Positions 27,146 to 35,260 of a stretch of DNA of 64,000 nucleotides are shown piece after piece (position 1 is the stretch's first letter; every line of letters starts with the position of its first letter). The DNA is taken from contig SSMU01000005.1 of assembly GCA_004799545.1 (NCBI GenBank), forward strand, positions 62,001 to 126,000, written 5' to 3'. Below the pieces are notes generated by a model that saw only the letters and a program-made list of their open reading frames with translations, did no database searches and was not told the DNA's origin. A program made the translations under genes and the position numbers. The stretch is from Phenylobacterium sp. (GTDB lineage: Bacteria > Pseudomonadota > Alphaproteobacteria > Caulobacterales > Caulobacteraceae).

Positions 27146-28565
27146 GATCCGCCTTCTTCACGTAGGGCAGACCGGCGAAATCCATCTGGATGGCGCCGGG
27201 CGTCGCGGCGCGGATGATCTTGGCGGCGATCGGCGCGAAGCCGGCGTGGAAGTGCTGGCTGGATTTCACCGCGACGAGTCTCTTGCCCTCCAAGTCTATC
27301 CCCAGGCCGGTGAAGGCGTCCGGCGAGAACACCTGGGTGCGGATGGAATTGACCACCACGTCCACGCCGTCGACCTCGATCCACACCGACAGCCCCATCT
27401 TGGTGCGTGAGTTCCCGAGGCCCGCCTGGTCGTGTCGCTCGCTGACGGCCCGGACCGTCGCCTCGATATCCAGCGGCTGGGCTGAGGACAGGCCGGCCTT
27501 GCCGCCGATGCGCAGCTTCAGGCGGGCGCCGACGCCCGCGTCGGCGCAGGCGATCGCGGCGATCGGGTCCCAGATAGCGCCCAGGGCGGCCGCCGCGACC
27601 CCGCGATCCAGCATCGCCTTCAGAAGCGCGGTGTTGTCGCCGGGCGCGCCGCCGCCGGCGTTGTCGGCGGTGTCGGCCACCACCACCAGGCCCGGCGTCG
27701 CCAGCGCCTCGTCGAGCGCCGCCTCGATGCTTGGGAAGCGCGGCAAGAGGGCGTCGCGCGCCGCGTAGACCCCCCGGCCGATCGCTTCGGCGAGTTGGGC
27801 GGCGCGCGCCGGATCGCCGTCGGTGATGACCAGCACCCGCGAGCCGGTGTCGGGGGTGTCGCCCCAGGGGAAGCCATGCGCGAAGCTGACCGAGAGCACC
27901 CCGGCCTCGCCTTCGACCTCGCAGAAGCGTTCGACCAGGGAGGCCATCGGTTCCTGAGTGGTCGGATAGAAGCCGACCATCCGGCAGTCGAACAGCGCCG
28001 AGGTGGGCCGCAGCTCGCCGCGCGCCTTGCCAAGGCAGAGGCCATAGAGCTCGACCGCCCGCTCGAGATAGTCGTCGTGCGGATAGTGCTTCATCAGGAT
28101 GACGGCGTCGGCCGTATCGACCAGCGGCTGGGTCAGATGGCAGTGCGGATCGAGCTCGACGCCGATCACCGCCTGGTCGCCAACCACGGCGCGCACGTGG
28201 CGGACCAGGTCCGCCTCGCAGTCGTCGCAGCCTGTCGAGACCATGGCCCCGTGCAGGAACAGCAGCACGATGTCGAACGGGCCCTGGCTGCGCAGGTCGG
28301 CCAGGATCTCGTCGCGGAAACCTTCATAGACCGATTGGACGACGGGTCCGGACGGCTGGGCCCAAGCGAACAGGCCGGGGGTGAAGTCGTGCCCGTCACG
28401 CCGGCACAGTTCGCTCCAGAGCTGCGCGGTCTTGTGGTCGGGGCCTTGACCCGCCAGCGCCGCCGCCCCGCGGCGAACGCCGCCCTCCTCGAACGCCCGC
28501 GCTCCGGCCGGCCAGGGCGCGAAGGTGTTCGTCTCGTTCTGCAGGCCGGCTGCAAACACCCTCAA
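27108..28565 (-). CDS. M81-family (MlrC-like) metallopeptidase
   Basis: A 485-residue cytoplasmic protein of the MlrC family, which includes the enzyme that degrades the linearised cyanotoxin microcystin. The signature start MRVFAAGLQNETNTFAP, the metal-site-like segments GVELDPHCHLTQ and LFLHGAM, and DTADNAGGGAPGDNT are all present. The start is a TTG at 28565 with AGGAG 7 bases upstream. Real substrates of most family members are unknown; small peptides or N-acyl/cyclic derivatives are likely. It is divergent from the MFS gene across an 82-base gap that contains a perfect palindrome (28592-28604). Confidence 0.88.
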   Translation of the reverse strand: MRVFAAGLQNETNTFAPWPAGARAFEEGGVRRGAAALAGQGPDHKTAQLWSELCRRDGHDFTPGLFAWAQPSGPVVQSVYEGFRDEILADLRSQGPFDIVLLFLHGAMVSTGCDDCEADLVRHVRAVVGDQAVIGVELDPHCHLTQPLVDTADAVILMKHYPHDDYLERAVELYGLCLGKARGELRPTSALFDCRMVGFYPTTQEPMASLVERFCEVEGEAGVLSVSFAHGFPWGDTPDTGSRVLVITDGDPARAAQLAEAIGRGVYAARDALLPRFPSIEAALDEALATPGLVVVADTADNAGGGAPGDNTALLKAMLDRGVAAAALGAIWDPIAAIACADAGVGARLKLRIGGKAGLSSAQPLDIEATVRAVSERHDQAGLGNSRTKMGLSVWIEVDGVDVVVNSIRTQVFSPDAFTGLGIDLEGKRLVAVKSSQHFHAGFAPIAAKIIRAATPGAIQMDFAGLPYVKKADLSFYPRVDDPLA

Positions 28566-28591
28566 TGCCGATCTCCTAGATTTCGGTTGTG

Positions 28592-28604
28592 GAAAACAGT
28601 TTTC
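28592..28604. promoter_or_regulatory. Palindromic operator candidate GAAAAC-A-GTTTTC
   Basis: A perfect 13-base palindrome in the 82-base region between the divergent M81 and MFS genes, so one repressor could control both. The extended form GGAAAACAGTTTTCAG resembles 32283-32298 (12 of 16) in front of the TonB receptor. Confidence 0.5.
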
Positions 28605-28647
28605 AGATATGCCAAGTCGTATCGAAAGCCAGCGGCCGATTCAATCG

Positions 28648-29985
28648 ATGATGACCCTTTCCCATTCCGAGTCCGCCGCGACTGGCGCGCCGCCCTGGCC
28701 CCCCGCGTCCCGGGCGTGGTGGGCGGTGGGCGTGTTCTGCATCGCCGCGGTGCTGTCGTACAGCGACCGGCAGATCCTCAGCCTGCTGGTCGATCCGATC
28801 CGCGCCGATCTGCACGCCACCGACGTCCAGGTCGGCCTGCTGCAGGGCGCGGCCTTCGCCCTGATCTATGCGGTGGCCGGCATCGGCCTGGGCCGGGCGG
28901 CCGACGTGCTGCCGCGCCGGCTGGTGATCGTCGCCGGGGTGGTCGTCTGGAGCCTGGCGACCCTGGCCTGCGGCTATGCGACCTCGTTCTGGGGCCTGTT
29001 CGCGGCGCGGGCCGTGGTCGGTATCGGCGAAGCCGCCCTGGCGCCGGCGGCCATGTCGATCATCACCGACAGCTTCCCGGTCAACCGGCGCGGCGCCGCC
29101 ACCGGGACCTTCCTGATGGGCATGATCGTCGGCGGCGGGGTGGCGCTGGCGCTGGGCGGCGCGATCCTGCAGGCCGCGGAGTCCGGGGCGATGCGCGGAC
29201 TGCCGATCATAGGCGCCCTCGCGCCGTGGCGGGCAGGCCTGGTCATCCTGGGCCTGCTGGGCCTGCCGGTGGCCGCCCTGGCCGCCACCGTCCCGGAGCC
29301 GCGCCGCCGCCACCTTGCCGGCGGCGCGTCGGGCCGGCCGCTCCCGCTGCAGGACGCCGCCCGGCGGCTGGCGGCCCTGTGGCCGGTGCTGGCGCCGCTC
29401 TACGCCGCCATGGGGCTGAGCAGCCTCTGCGACTTCGCCATCCTCAACTGGATCCCGACCTTCCTCATCCGGCGCTTCGGGGTCGGGGTCGCGGAGATCG
29501 GCGGCGTGCTGGGCGCCGTGGTGATCGCAGGCGGCGTGCTCGGCTCGGTCGGCGCAGGCATCGTCGCCGACCGGATGGTCAAGCGCGGCGGCGCCTCGTC
29601 CCGGCTGCTCCTGGCGGTGGGCGCCATGCTGGCCGGGATCGTCAGCACCCTGTTCATCCTGGCCCCCTCGCCGCCCCTGGTGTTCGCGCTCGCCGGGGTG
29701 TGGATCTTCGCCTCGACCACCGGCCAGTCCATCGGCATCACCGTGCTCCAGGAGCTGGCGCCGGGCGACGCGCGGGGGCTCAGCGTCAGCATCGTCTCGC
29801 TGATCAACATCGGCCTGGGTCTGGCCTTGGGCGCCGCCCTGCCGGCGCTGATCCTGGAACACGTGCTGCACGACCCCACAGCGGTCGGCGCCGCGATCAC
29901 CGCCGTGGCGCTTCCCTGCGCCCTCGTCGCGACCGCGCTTTACCGGATCGCCCTGGCCGCCGCCCGAAAGATCGACAAACCATGA
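28648..29985 (+). CDS. MFS transporter
   Basis: A 445-residue inner-membrane carrier with 12 predicted helices. The first helix is WWAVGVFCIAAVLSYSDRQILSLL, whose SYxDRQIL motif is typical of the ACS/hexuronate-like and Spinster-like MFS group. The loop 2-3 motif is GLGRAADVLPRR. The start is placed at ATG 28648 (or 28651) because earlier ATGs fall on the palindrome at 28592-28604. Its stop overlaps the oxidase start in ATGA. By context it would import the amino acid, peptide or acid fed to the oxidase and aminotransferase. Confidence 0.87.
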   Translation: MMTLSHSESAATGAPPWPPASRAWWAVGVFCIAAVLSYSDRQILSLLVDPIRADLHATDVQVGLLQGAAFALIYAVAGIGLGRAADVLPRRLVIVAGVVVWSLATLACGYATSFWGLFAARAVVGIGEAALAPAAMSIITDSFPVNRRGAATGTFLMGMIVGGGVALALGGAILQAAESGAMRGLPIIGALAPWRAGLVILGLLGLPVAALAATVPEPRRRHLAGGASGRPLPLQDAARRLAALWPVLAPLYAAMGLSSLCDFAILNWIPTFLIRRFGVGVAEIGGVLGAVVIAGGVLGSVGAGIVADRMVKRGGASSRLLLAVGAMLAGIVSTLFILAPSPPLVFALAGVWIFASTTGQSIGITVLQELAPGDARGLSVSIVSLINIGLGLALGAALPALILEHVLHDPTAVGAAITAVALPCALVATALYRIALAAARKIDKP

Positions 29986-31121
29986 ACACGACCACTGCCG
30001 ACGTTGTCGTCATCGGCGCTGGCATCGCAGGCGCCTCGGCCGCCGCCGCCCTGGCCCAGACGCAGAGGGTGATCGTGCTGGAGCGCGAAGCGTTCCCCGG
30101 CATGCATTCGACCGGCCGCTCCGCGGCGCTGTTCTCGGAGATCTATGGCAGCGCGCCGATCCGCGCCCTGTCCCGGGCCAGCCGACGCTTCCTCTACGCG
30201 CCGCCCGAGGGCTTTGTTGACGCGCCGATCGTTCGCCAGCGTGGGGCCCTGCACATCGCCTCGGCCGCGCAGATGGACGAGCTCGACGCGTTCTGCGCCC
30301 TGCCCGACGTGGCGCCCTCGGTCCACCGGCTGAGCGCCCCGGCGGCCCTGGCCCGGTGTTCGATCCTGCGCAGCGACTATGTCGCCGCCGCCGCGCTCGA
30401 GGCCGGCTCGGCCGATGTCGACGTTGACCTGTTGCACCGGGGGTGGCTGCGCCAGCTCAAGGCGCGCGACGGGCAATTGATCGTCAATGCGGAGGTCGTG
30501 CGGCTCGCCCGCGGCGGAGCCGGCTGGCGGGTGGAAACGCCGGACCTGCGGATCGACGCTCCGGTGGTGGTCAACGCGGCCGGCGCCTGGGCCGATGTGG
30601 TCGCCCGGCTTGCGGATGTGCGGCCGGTGGGGCTCGAGCCGCGTCGCCGCACGGCGCTGATCGTCGATGCGCCGGGCGCCGAGAGCGACTCCTGGCCGAT
30701 GGTGATCGACATCGACGAGCGGTTCTATTTCCGGCCGGACGCCGGGGGGCTTCTGCTGTCGCCGGGCGATGAAACCCCATCGGCGCCCTGTGACGCCCAG
30801 CCGGACGAGTTGGATATCGCCATCGCCGTCGACCGGGTGCAGACGGCGACGACGCTGGAGGTGCGCCGCATCCGCCGCAGCTGGGCCGGCCTTCGCAGCT
30901 TCGTGGCCGACCGCAATCCGGTCGTGGGCTTCGCCTCGGACGCGCCGGGCTTCTTCTGGCTCGCCGGCCAGGGCGGCTACGGTATCCAGACAGCGCCCGC
31001 CATGGGCCGGCTGGCGTGCGCCCTGGCGCAGGGCGAGCCGACGCCGGCGGACCTGGCGGAGCTGGGGGTGGATGCGCAAAGCCTGCGGCCGGATCGCCTG
31101 GCCGCGACGGCCGGTGTTTAA
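29982..31121 (+). CDS. FAD-dependent amino-acid/amine oxidase (DAO family)
   Basis: A 379-residue flavoprotein. The N-terminal dinucleotide motif VVVIGAGIAGASAAAAL (residues ~9-25) is followed by EREAFPGMHSTGRSAALFSE, typical of glycine/D-amino-acid oxidase and dehydrogenase relatives (DadA/GlpD-like clan). The C-terminal block GFFWLAGQGGYGIQTAPAMG is the second FAD-contacting segment. It is translationally coupled to the MFS gene (ATGA) and overlaps the aminotransferase start by 8 bases. It probably deaminates a D- or N-substituted amino acid, giving a 2-oxo acid. Confidence 0.88.
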   Translation: MNTTTADVVVIGAGIAGASAAAALAQTQRVIVLEREAFPGMHSTGRSAALFSEIYGSAPIRALSRASRRFLYAPPEGFVDAPIVRQRGALHIASAAQMDELDAFCALPDVAPSVHRLSAPAALARCSILRSDYVAAAALEAGSADVDVDLLHRGWLRQLKARDGQLIVNAEVVRLARGGAGWRVETPDLRIDAPVVVNAAGAWADVVARLADVRPVGLEPRRRTALIVDAPGAESDSWPMVIDIDERFYFRPDAGGLLLSPGDETPSAPCDAQPDELDIAIAVDRVQTATTLEVRRIRRSWAGLRSFVADRNPVVGFASDAPGFFWLAGQGGYGIQTAPAMGRLACALAQGEPTPADLAELGVDAQSLRPDRLAATAGV

Positions 31122-32187
31122 GACCGTCCCGCATCCGGCGCCGACCGCCAGCGCACGACGCCTTGAGCTGATCCGCGAGCCGGGGTTCGGGCGGGTGTTC
31201 ACCGACCACATGGTCACCATCCGCTATTCCGAGGCGATGGGCTGGCATGACGCGGTGGTGGGCCGGCGGGGGCCGATCATGCTCGATCCGGCGGCCGCGG
31301 TCCTGCACTACGCCCAGGAGATCTTCGAGGGCCTGAAGGCCTATCGGACCGACGACGGCCGTGTGCTGCTGTTCCAGCCGCAAGCCAACGCGCGCCGCTT
31401 CCAGCGGTCGGCCGCGCGGCTCGCCATGCCGAGCCTGCCGGAGGCGCTGTTCGTCGAGGCGCTGGAGCAGCTGGTCCGCGCCGACGCCGCCTGGATTCCG
31501 CAGGGCGACGGCAGCCTCTATCTGCGGCCCTTCATGATCGCGACGGAGGCGTTCCTGGGAGTGAAGCCCTCCTCGGAATACCTGTTTGCGATCATCGCAT
31601 CGCCGGTGGGCTCCTACTTCAAGACCGCGGCCGAGCCCCTGTCGGTGTGGGTCTCCGAAGACCTCAGCCGCGCCGGTCCCGGCGGCGCCGGCGCGGCCAA
31701 GTGCGGCGGCAACTACGCAGCGAGCCTCTTGGCCCAGGCCGAGGCCGCGCGGCGCGGCTGCGAGCAGGTCGTCTTCCTCGACGCCGTCGAGCGACGCTGG
31801 GTGGAGGAGCTCGGCGGGATGAACGTCTTCTTCGTCTTCGACGACGGATCGCTCCGCACGCCGCCGCTCGGCGGCACGATCCTGGACGGCATAACCCGCT
31901 CGGCGGTCATCACGCTCGCCCGCGGCCGCGGCCTCGAGGTGCGCGAGGCGGGCTATTGCCTGGCGGACTGGCGCGACGACGCGCGCACCGGGCGGCTGCG
32001 CGAGGCCTTCGCCTGCGGTACGGCGGCGGTCGTCGCCGCGATCGGCCAGGTGAAGACGGCGGAGGGCGATTTCGCCATTGGCGACGGCGGCGAAGGCGCG
32101 CTGACCGCGCAGCTTCGCGCCCAGCTCGTCGACATCCAACGGGGCAGGTCCGCCGATTCGCACGGCTGGACGCATCTGGTCGCGTAG
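31114..32187 (+). CDS. ilvE: Branched-chain amino acid aminotransferase
   Basis: A 357-residue PLP-dependent class IV aminotransferase that interconverts Val/Leu/Ile and their 2-oxo acids with glutamate. Family signatures are GFGRVFTDHMVTIRY near the N-terminus, LHYAQEIFEGLKAYR, and the catalytic lysine in AKCGGNYAASLLAQ. EELGGMNVFFV and GGTILDGITRSAVI follow. The start is a GTG at 31114 inside the end of the oxidase gene, where the family's N-terminus (…PHPAPTASARR) begins. In this operon it may be catabolic, recycling 2-oxo acids from the oxidase, and it may not be the only ilvE of the cell. Confidence 0.9.
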   Translation: MFKTVPHPAPTASARRLELIREPGFGRVFTDHMVTIRYSEAMGWHDAVVGRRGPIMLDPAAAVLHYAQEIFEGLKAYRTDDGRVLLFQPQANARRFQRSAARLAMPSLPEALFVEALEQLVRADAAWIPQGDGSLYLRPFMIATEAFLGVKPSSEYLFAIIASPVGSYFKTAAEPLSVWVSEDLSRAGPGGAGAAKCGGNYAASLLAQAEAARRGCEQVVFLDAVERRWVEELGGMNVFFVFDDGSLRTPPLGGTILDGITRSAVITLARGRGLEVREAGYCLADWRDDARTGRLREAFACGTAAVVAAIGQVKTAEGDFAIGDGGEGALTAQLRAQLVDIQRGRSADSHGWTHLVA

Positions 32188-32282
32188 GGGGCGAGATCGC
32201 CCGCCGCGACCGCCGCACGCAACGATTCGGGGTTTCAAATCTCGCCCAGAGAGATTGTTACGGCCGAGTCACGTTCAATTTC

Positions 32283-32298
32283 GGAAAGCATTTGCCAG
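32283..32298. promoter_or_regulatory. Candidate operator upstream of TonB receptor
   Basis: GGAAAGCATTTGCCAG, 48 bases upstream of the receptor ATG. It matches 12 of 16 positions of the extended palindrome at 28592-28604. It lies in the 158-base gap after ilvE. Confidence 0.35.
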
Positions 32299-32345
32299 CT
32301 CTGAAAATTTATTGTCATCTTCGTCGAGCTCCAGGGGGAAGTTCC

Positions 32346-34544
32346 ATGAACGCTGTCACGAAGCCGAGCTTGCTTGCCGGAGCGGCGTTCGCCGCCCTCG
32401 TGTTCCCAGTCGTGGGCCATGCCGCCGACGCCACATCGGCGCCGGCCACCACGGTGCAGGAAATCATCGTCACGGCGGAAAAGCGCGAAGAGAACCTGCG
32501 CGACGTGCCGCAATCGGTGACGGCGATCTCCGGCGACGCGCTGCAGATGATCCGCGCCGCCACGTTCGAGGATTATGTCAGCCGGGTCCCGGGCATGGCG
32601 CTGATCTCCTCCCAGCCTGGATCGAGCCGCCTGGTGCTGCGCGGGATCAACGCCGGCGGCGTGAGCGCCACGATCGGCACCTACGTCGACGAGACCCCCT
32701 ATGGCTCGGTGACCGGCCTGTCGAACGGCGCGGTGCTGGCGCCCGACCTGGACACCTTCGACATGCAGCGGGTCGAGGTGCTGCGGGGGCCGCAGGGCAC
32801 GCTCTATGGCGCCAGCAGCCTCGGCGGCTTGCTGAAGTTCGTGACCAACGCCCCGGACCCGTCGCACTATTCCGGCCGCATCGAAGTCGACGGGGAGGAC
32901 ACCAAGTCCTCGACCCTCGGCGGATCGGTGAAGGGCGTGTTCAACGCCCCGCTCGGCGACACGGCGGCGGTTCGGATCAGCGGCTACGACAGCGACCAGC
33001 CCGGCTTCATCGACGACCCGCACCGCGGCGCGAAGGACGTCAACGGCGCCCGCTACAGCGGCGCGCGATTGAGCTTCCTCTATCGCCCGACCGACAAGTT
33101 CACCATCCGGCTTTCGGCGGTCGGCCAGGACATTTCCAGCAAGGGCTCGTCCACCGAGGACGTGAACCCCGTGACCCTGGAGCCGCTGTACGGCGACCTG
33201 ACGCAGAGCCGGACCTTCTCGTCCCCCAACAAGGTGACCTACAGGATCTACAACGCCACGGCCGACTATGATTTCGGCTTCGCCAGCCTGGTGTCGGCGA
33301 CCAGCTACGCGACCTTACGCCAGGACACCAACGAAGACGCCTCGGCGCAGTTCGGGCCGCTGCTGACCGCGGTCCTGGGGCAGCCCCTGGGGGCCGGCGT
33401 CCTGCAGGACCTCGAACAGAAGAAATTCACCCAGGAGATCCGCCTGGCCTCGCCCGCGCAGGCTTTCGAATGGCTGGTCGGCGCCTTCTACACGAAGGAG
33501 GAGAACCAGCTGCACCAGAACCTCAGCGCGCTGAGCCTGGTGAACCCGCCCGCGGTCGCGCCCGGCCTGGGCGGACTGGAGGTTGTGTCGCTTCCGTCGG
33601 ACTACTCGGAATACGCCGCCTTCGCCAACGGCGACTACCACTTCACCGATCGCTTCGACGTCAGCGTGGGCGGCCGCTACAGCCACAACAAGCAGACCGA
33701 ATCGCAGGTGACCTCCGGCGCGCTCGTGGGGCCCGGCTCCACGGTGGGCGGCGCCTCGTCGGAGAACGTGTTCACCTTCGCGGTGGCGCCCAAGTACAAG
33801 CTGAGCGACGACACGACGATCTATGCGCGCGTCGCCAAGGGCTACCGTCCCGGCGGGCCGAACGCCCTCTCCCCCTTGGCTCCGGCCGCGGTGCCGCGCA
33901 CCTTCCAGTCGGACTCGATCATCGACTATGAGGCCGGCGTCAAATCGGACCTCGCCGACCGCAAGGTCTCCGTCGAACTGACCGCCTTCTACATCACCTG
34001 GAGCCGCATCCAGCTGCTGGCCAACGTCAACAACTTCGGCGTCAACACCAACGGCGGGACCGCCGAAAGCAAGGGCGTGGAAGGGGCTGTCACCTATGTG
34101 CCGACCGCCGGCCTGACGCTGTCGGCCAACGGCGCCTACACCGAGGCGAAGCTCACCGAAGACACGCCGGCCCTGCTCGGCGGCAAGAACGGCGATAGCC
34201 TGCCCTACTCCGCACCGCTCAGCGGCTCGCTGAACGCCGACTACGAGTGGCCGGCGGCGGACGCGGTGCAGTTGTTCGTCGGCGCGAGCCTGCGTTTCAC
34301 CGGCCATAGACACTCGGACTTCAATCCGACCGTGGGCCAGACCTCCCTGCCGAGCTACACCACCGTCGACCTGCGGGCCGGGGCGGATTGGCGCAACTAT
34401 CGGGTGGAGGCCTATGTGAAGAACCTCGGCGATGAGCGCGGAATCCTCTCCCTGGGCGGCATCGGCTCGACTCCCAACGGCGCGGTGCAGCTGGGCCTGA
34501 TCCGGCCGCGGACGATCGGGCTGTCGCTCTCCGCCAGTTACTGA
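32346..34544 (+). CDS. TonB-dependent outer-membrane receptor (peptide/amino-acid cluster)
   Basis: A 732-residue receptor. It has a signal peptide (residues 1-26, cleavage at GHAAD), a TonB-box-like VQEIIVTAEKREENL and a plug with VLRGINAGG and VEVLRGPQGTLYGASSLGG. A long beta-barrel ends in LSLSASY. The ATG at 32346 has GGGGGAAG just upstream. It belongs to the same sphingomonad-type group as the receptor at 2783. By position after the MFS-oxidase-aminotransferase genes it probably brings their substrate through the outer membrane. The ligand is unknown. Confidence 0.9.
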   Translation: MNAVTKPSLLAGAAFAALVFPVVGHAADATSAPATTVQEIIVTAEKREENLRDVPQSVTAISGDALQMIRAATFEDYVSRVPGMALISSQPGSSRLVLRGINAGGVSATIGTYVDETPYGSVTGLSNGAVLAPDLDTFDMQRVEVLRGPQGTLYGASSLGGLLKFVTNAPDPSHYSGRIEVDGEDTKSSTLGGSVKGVFNAPLGDTAAVRISGYDSDQPGFIDDPHRGAKDVNGARYSGARLSFLYRPTDKFTIRLSAVGQDISSKGSSTEDVNPVTLEPLYGDLTQSRTFSSPNKVTYRIYNATADYDFGFASLVSATSYATLRQDTNEDASAQFGPLLTAVLGQPLGAGVLQDLEQKKFTQEIRLASPAQAFEWLVGAFYTKEENQLHQNLSALSLVNPPAVAPGLGGLEVVSLPSDYSEYAAFANGDYHFTDRFDVSVGGRYSHNKQTESQVTSGALVGPGSTVGGASSENVFTFAVAPKYKLSDDTTIYARVAKGYRPGGPNALSPLAPAAVPRTFQSDSIIDYEAGVKSDLADRKVSVELTAFYITWSRIQLLANVNNFGVNTNGGTAESKGVEGAVTYVPTAGLTLSANGAYTEAKLTEDTPALLGGKNGDSLPYSAPLSGSLNADYEWPAADAVQLFVGASLRFTGHRHSDFNPTVGQTSLPSYTTVDLRAGADWRNYRVEAYVKNLGDERGILSLGGIGSTPNGAVQLGLIRPRTIGLSLSASY

Positions 34545-34596
34545 CCGCGGCGCCAGTAGGTCGCGCGGCGCAACAAGCGTCGACGCGCGGTGAGAC

Positions 34597-35130
34597 ATGC
34601 AGCTCAAGGGTTCGCGTCGGACGCGCGCAGCCGCGGCGATGATCCGGCCGGGGCAAAAGCCGGTCAGCCTCACGCGCGATCAGCTGCGCATCCTGGCCAA
34701 GCTCGAGGGACGGCCCCTGCCCCGCGGGCAGGGGCTCGCGGAACTGCTGGGAATGCCGCCGGTCACAGCGTGGCGGCTTGTCCGTATGTTGAGGCAGATC
34801 GGCGCGCTCCGCCTGGTGGCGCTGCTCCGGCTCCCGCCGGGCATCTGTGAATGCGTGACCTATCTGAAGGTCGGTTGGGCGGATCCCGACAGCCTTGAGG
34901 CGCTGGACGCCTGGATCCTCGCCGATGCGGCGATCACCGTCGCCGTGCGGGTGACGGGCGCCTACGACTATCGACTGAGCTCGCGCCATGCGGACTTCAG
35001 GAGCGCGACCGACTGGAGTCGGAGCCTGCTGCTACGGCCCAAGGTCGACAAGGCCGTGACCCAGTTCTGCACCGTGATCGCCGACCGGCCGCACTATGCC
35101 GCCGCGATCCTCGGGGCCGACGCGGGCTAG
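34597..35130 (+). CDS. Lrp/AsnC-like regulator
   Basis: A 177-residue protein. The N-terminal winged helix (TRDQLRILAKLEGRPLPRGQGLAELLGMPPVTAWRLVRMLRQIGAL) is followed by a RAM/AsnC-type effector domain. The segment DAAITVAVRVTGAYDYRLSSRHADF and the downstream VDKAVTQFCTVIADRP match the beta-alpha-beta effector fold. The helix-turn-helix is unusual in length and lacks the common D(x)RILxxL start, so it is a divergent member. ATG 34597 is taken; ATG 34639 is possible. Located between the TonB receptor and a serine hydrolase, it may sense the amino acid produced by the cluster. Confidence 0.72.
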   Translation: MQLKGSRRTRAAAAMIRPGQKPVSLTRDQLRILAKLEGRPLPRGQGLAELLGMPPVTAWRLVRMLRQIGALRLVALLRLPPGICECVTYLKVGWADPDSLEALDAWILADAAITVAVRVTGAYDYRLSSRHADFRSATDWSRSLLLRPKVDKAVTQFCTVIADRPHYAAAILGADAG

Positions 35131-35155
35131 GCTATGGGACGGGCCTCCACCGCAG

Positions 35156-35168
35156 AACTTGCCAAGTT
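35156..35168. promoter_or_regulatory. Palindrome AACTTG-C-CAAGTT
   Basis: A perfect 13-base palindrome in the AT-rich stretch between the Lrp-like gene and the membrane-anchored serine hydrolase. It lies 92 bases upstream of the latter's ATG and is a plausible operator, possibly for the Lrp-like protein. Confidence 0.4.
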
Positions 35169-35260
35169 TCGCATTGCGCTAAATTAATTTCTAAGATTGA
35201 AAATTCCGTGAGACTGAGACGGGCGCCGTCGCGGCGTTGGCAGCTTGGGGGCGTATCGCC

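Noticed and set aside
27795..29981. Apparent 1108-residue open frame running into the FAD oxidase
   Set aside because: It is antisense to the M81 gene and out of frame with the MFS gene. The oxidase starts at the ATGA overlap at 29982.
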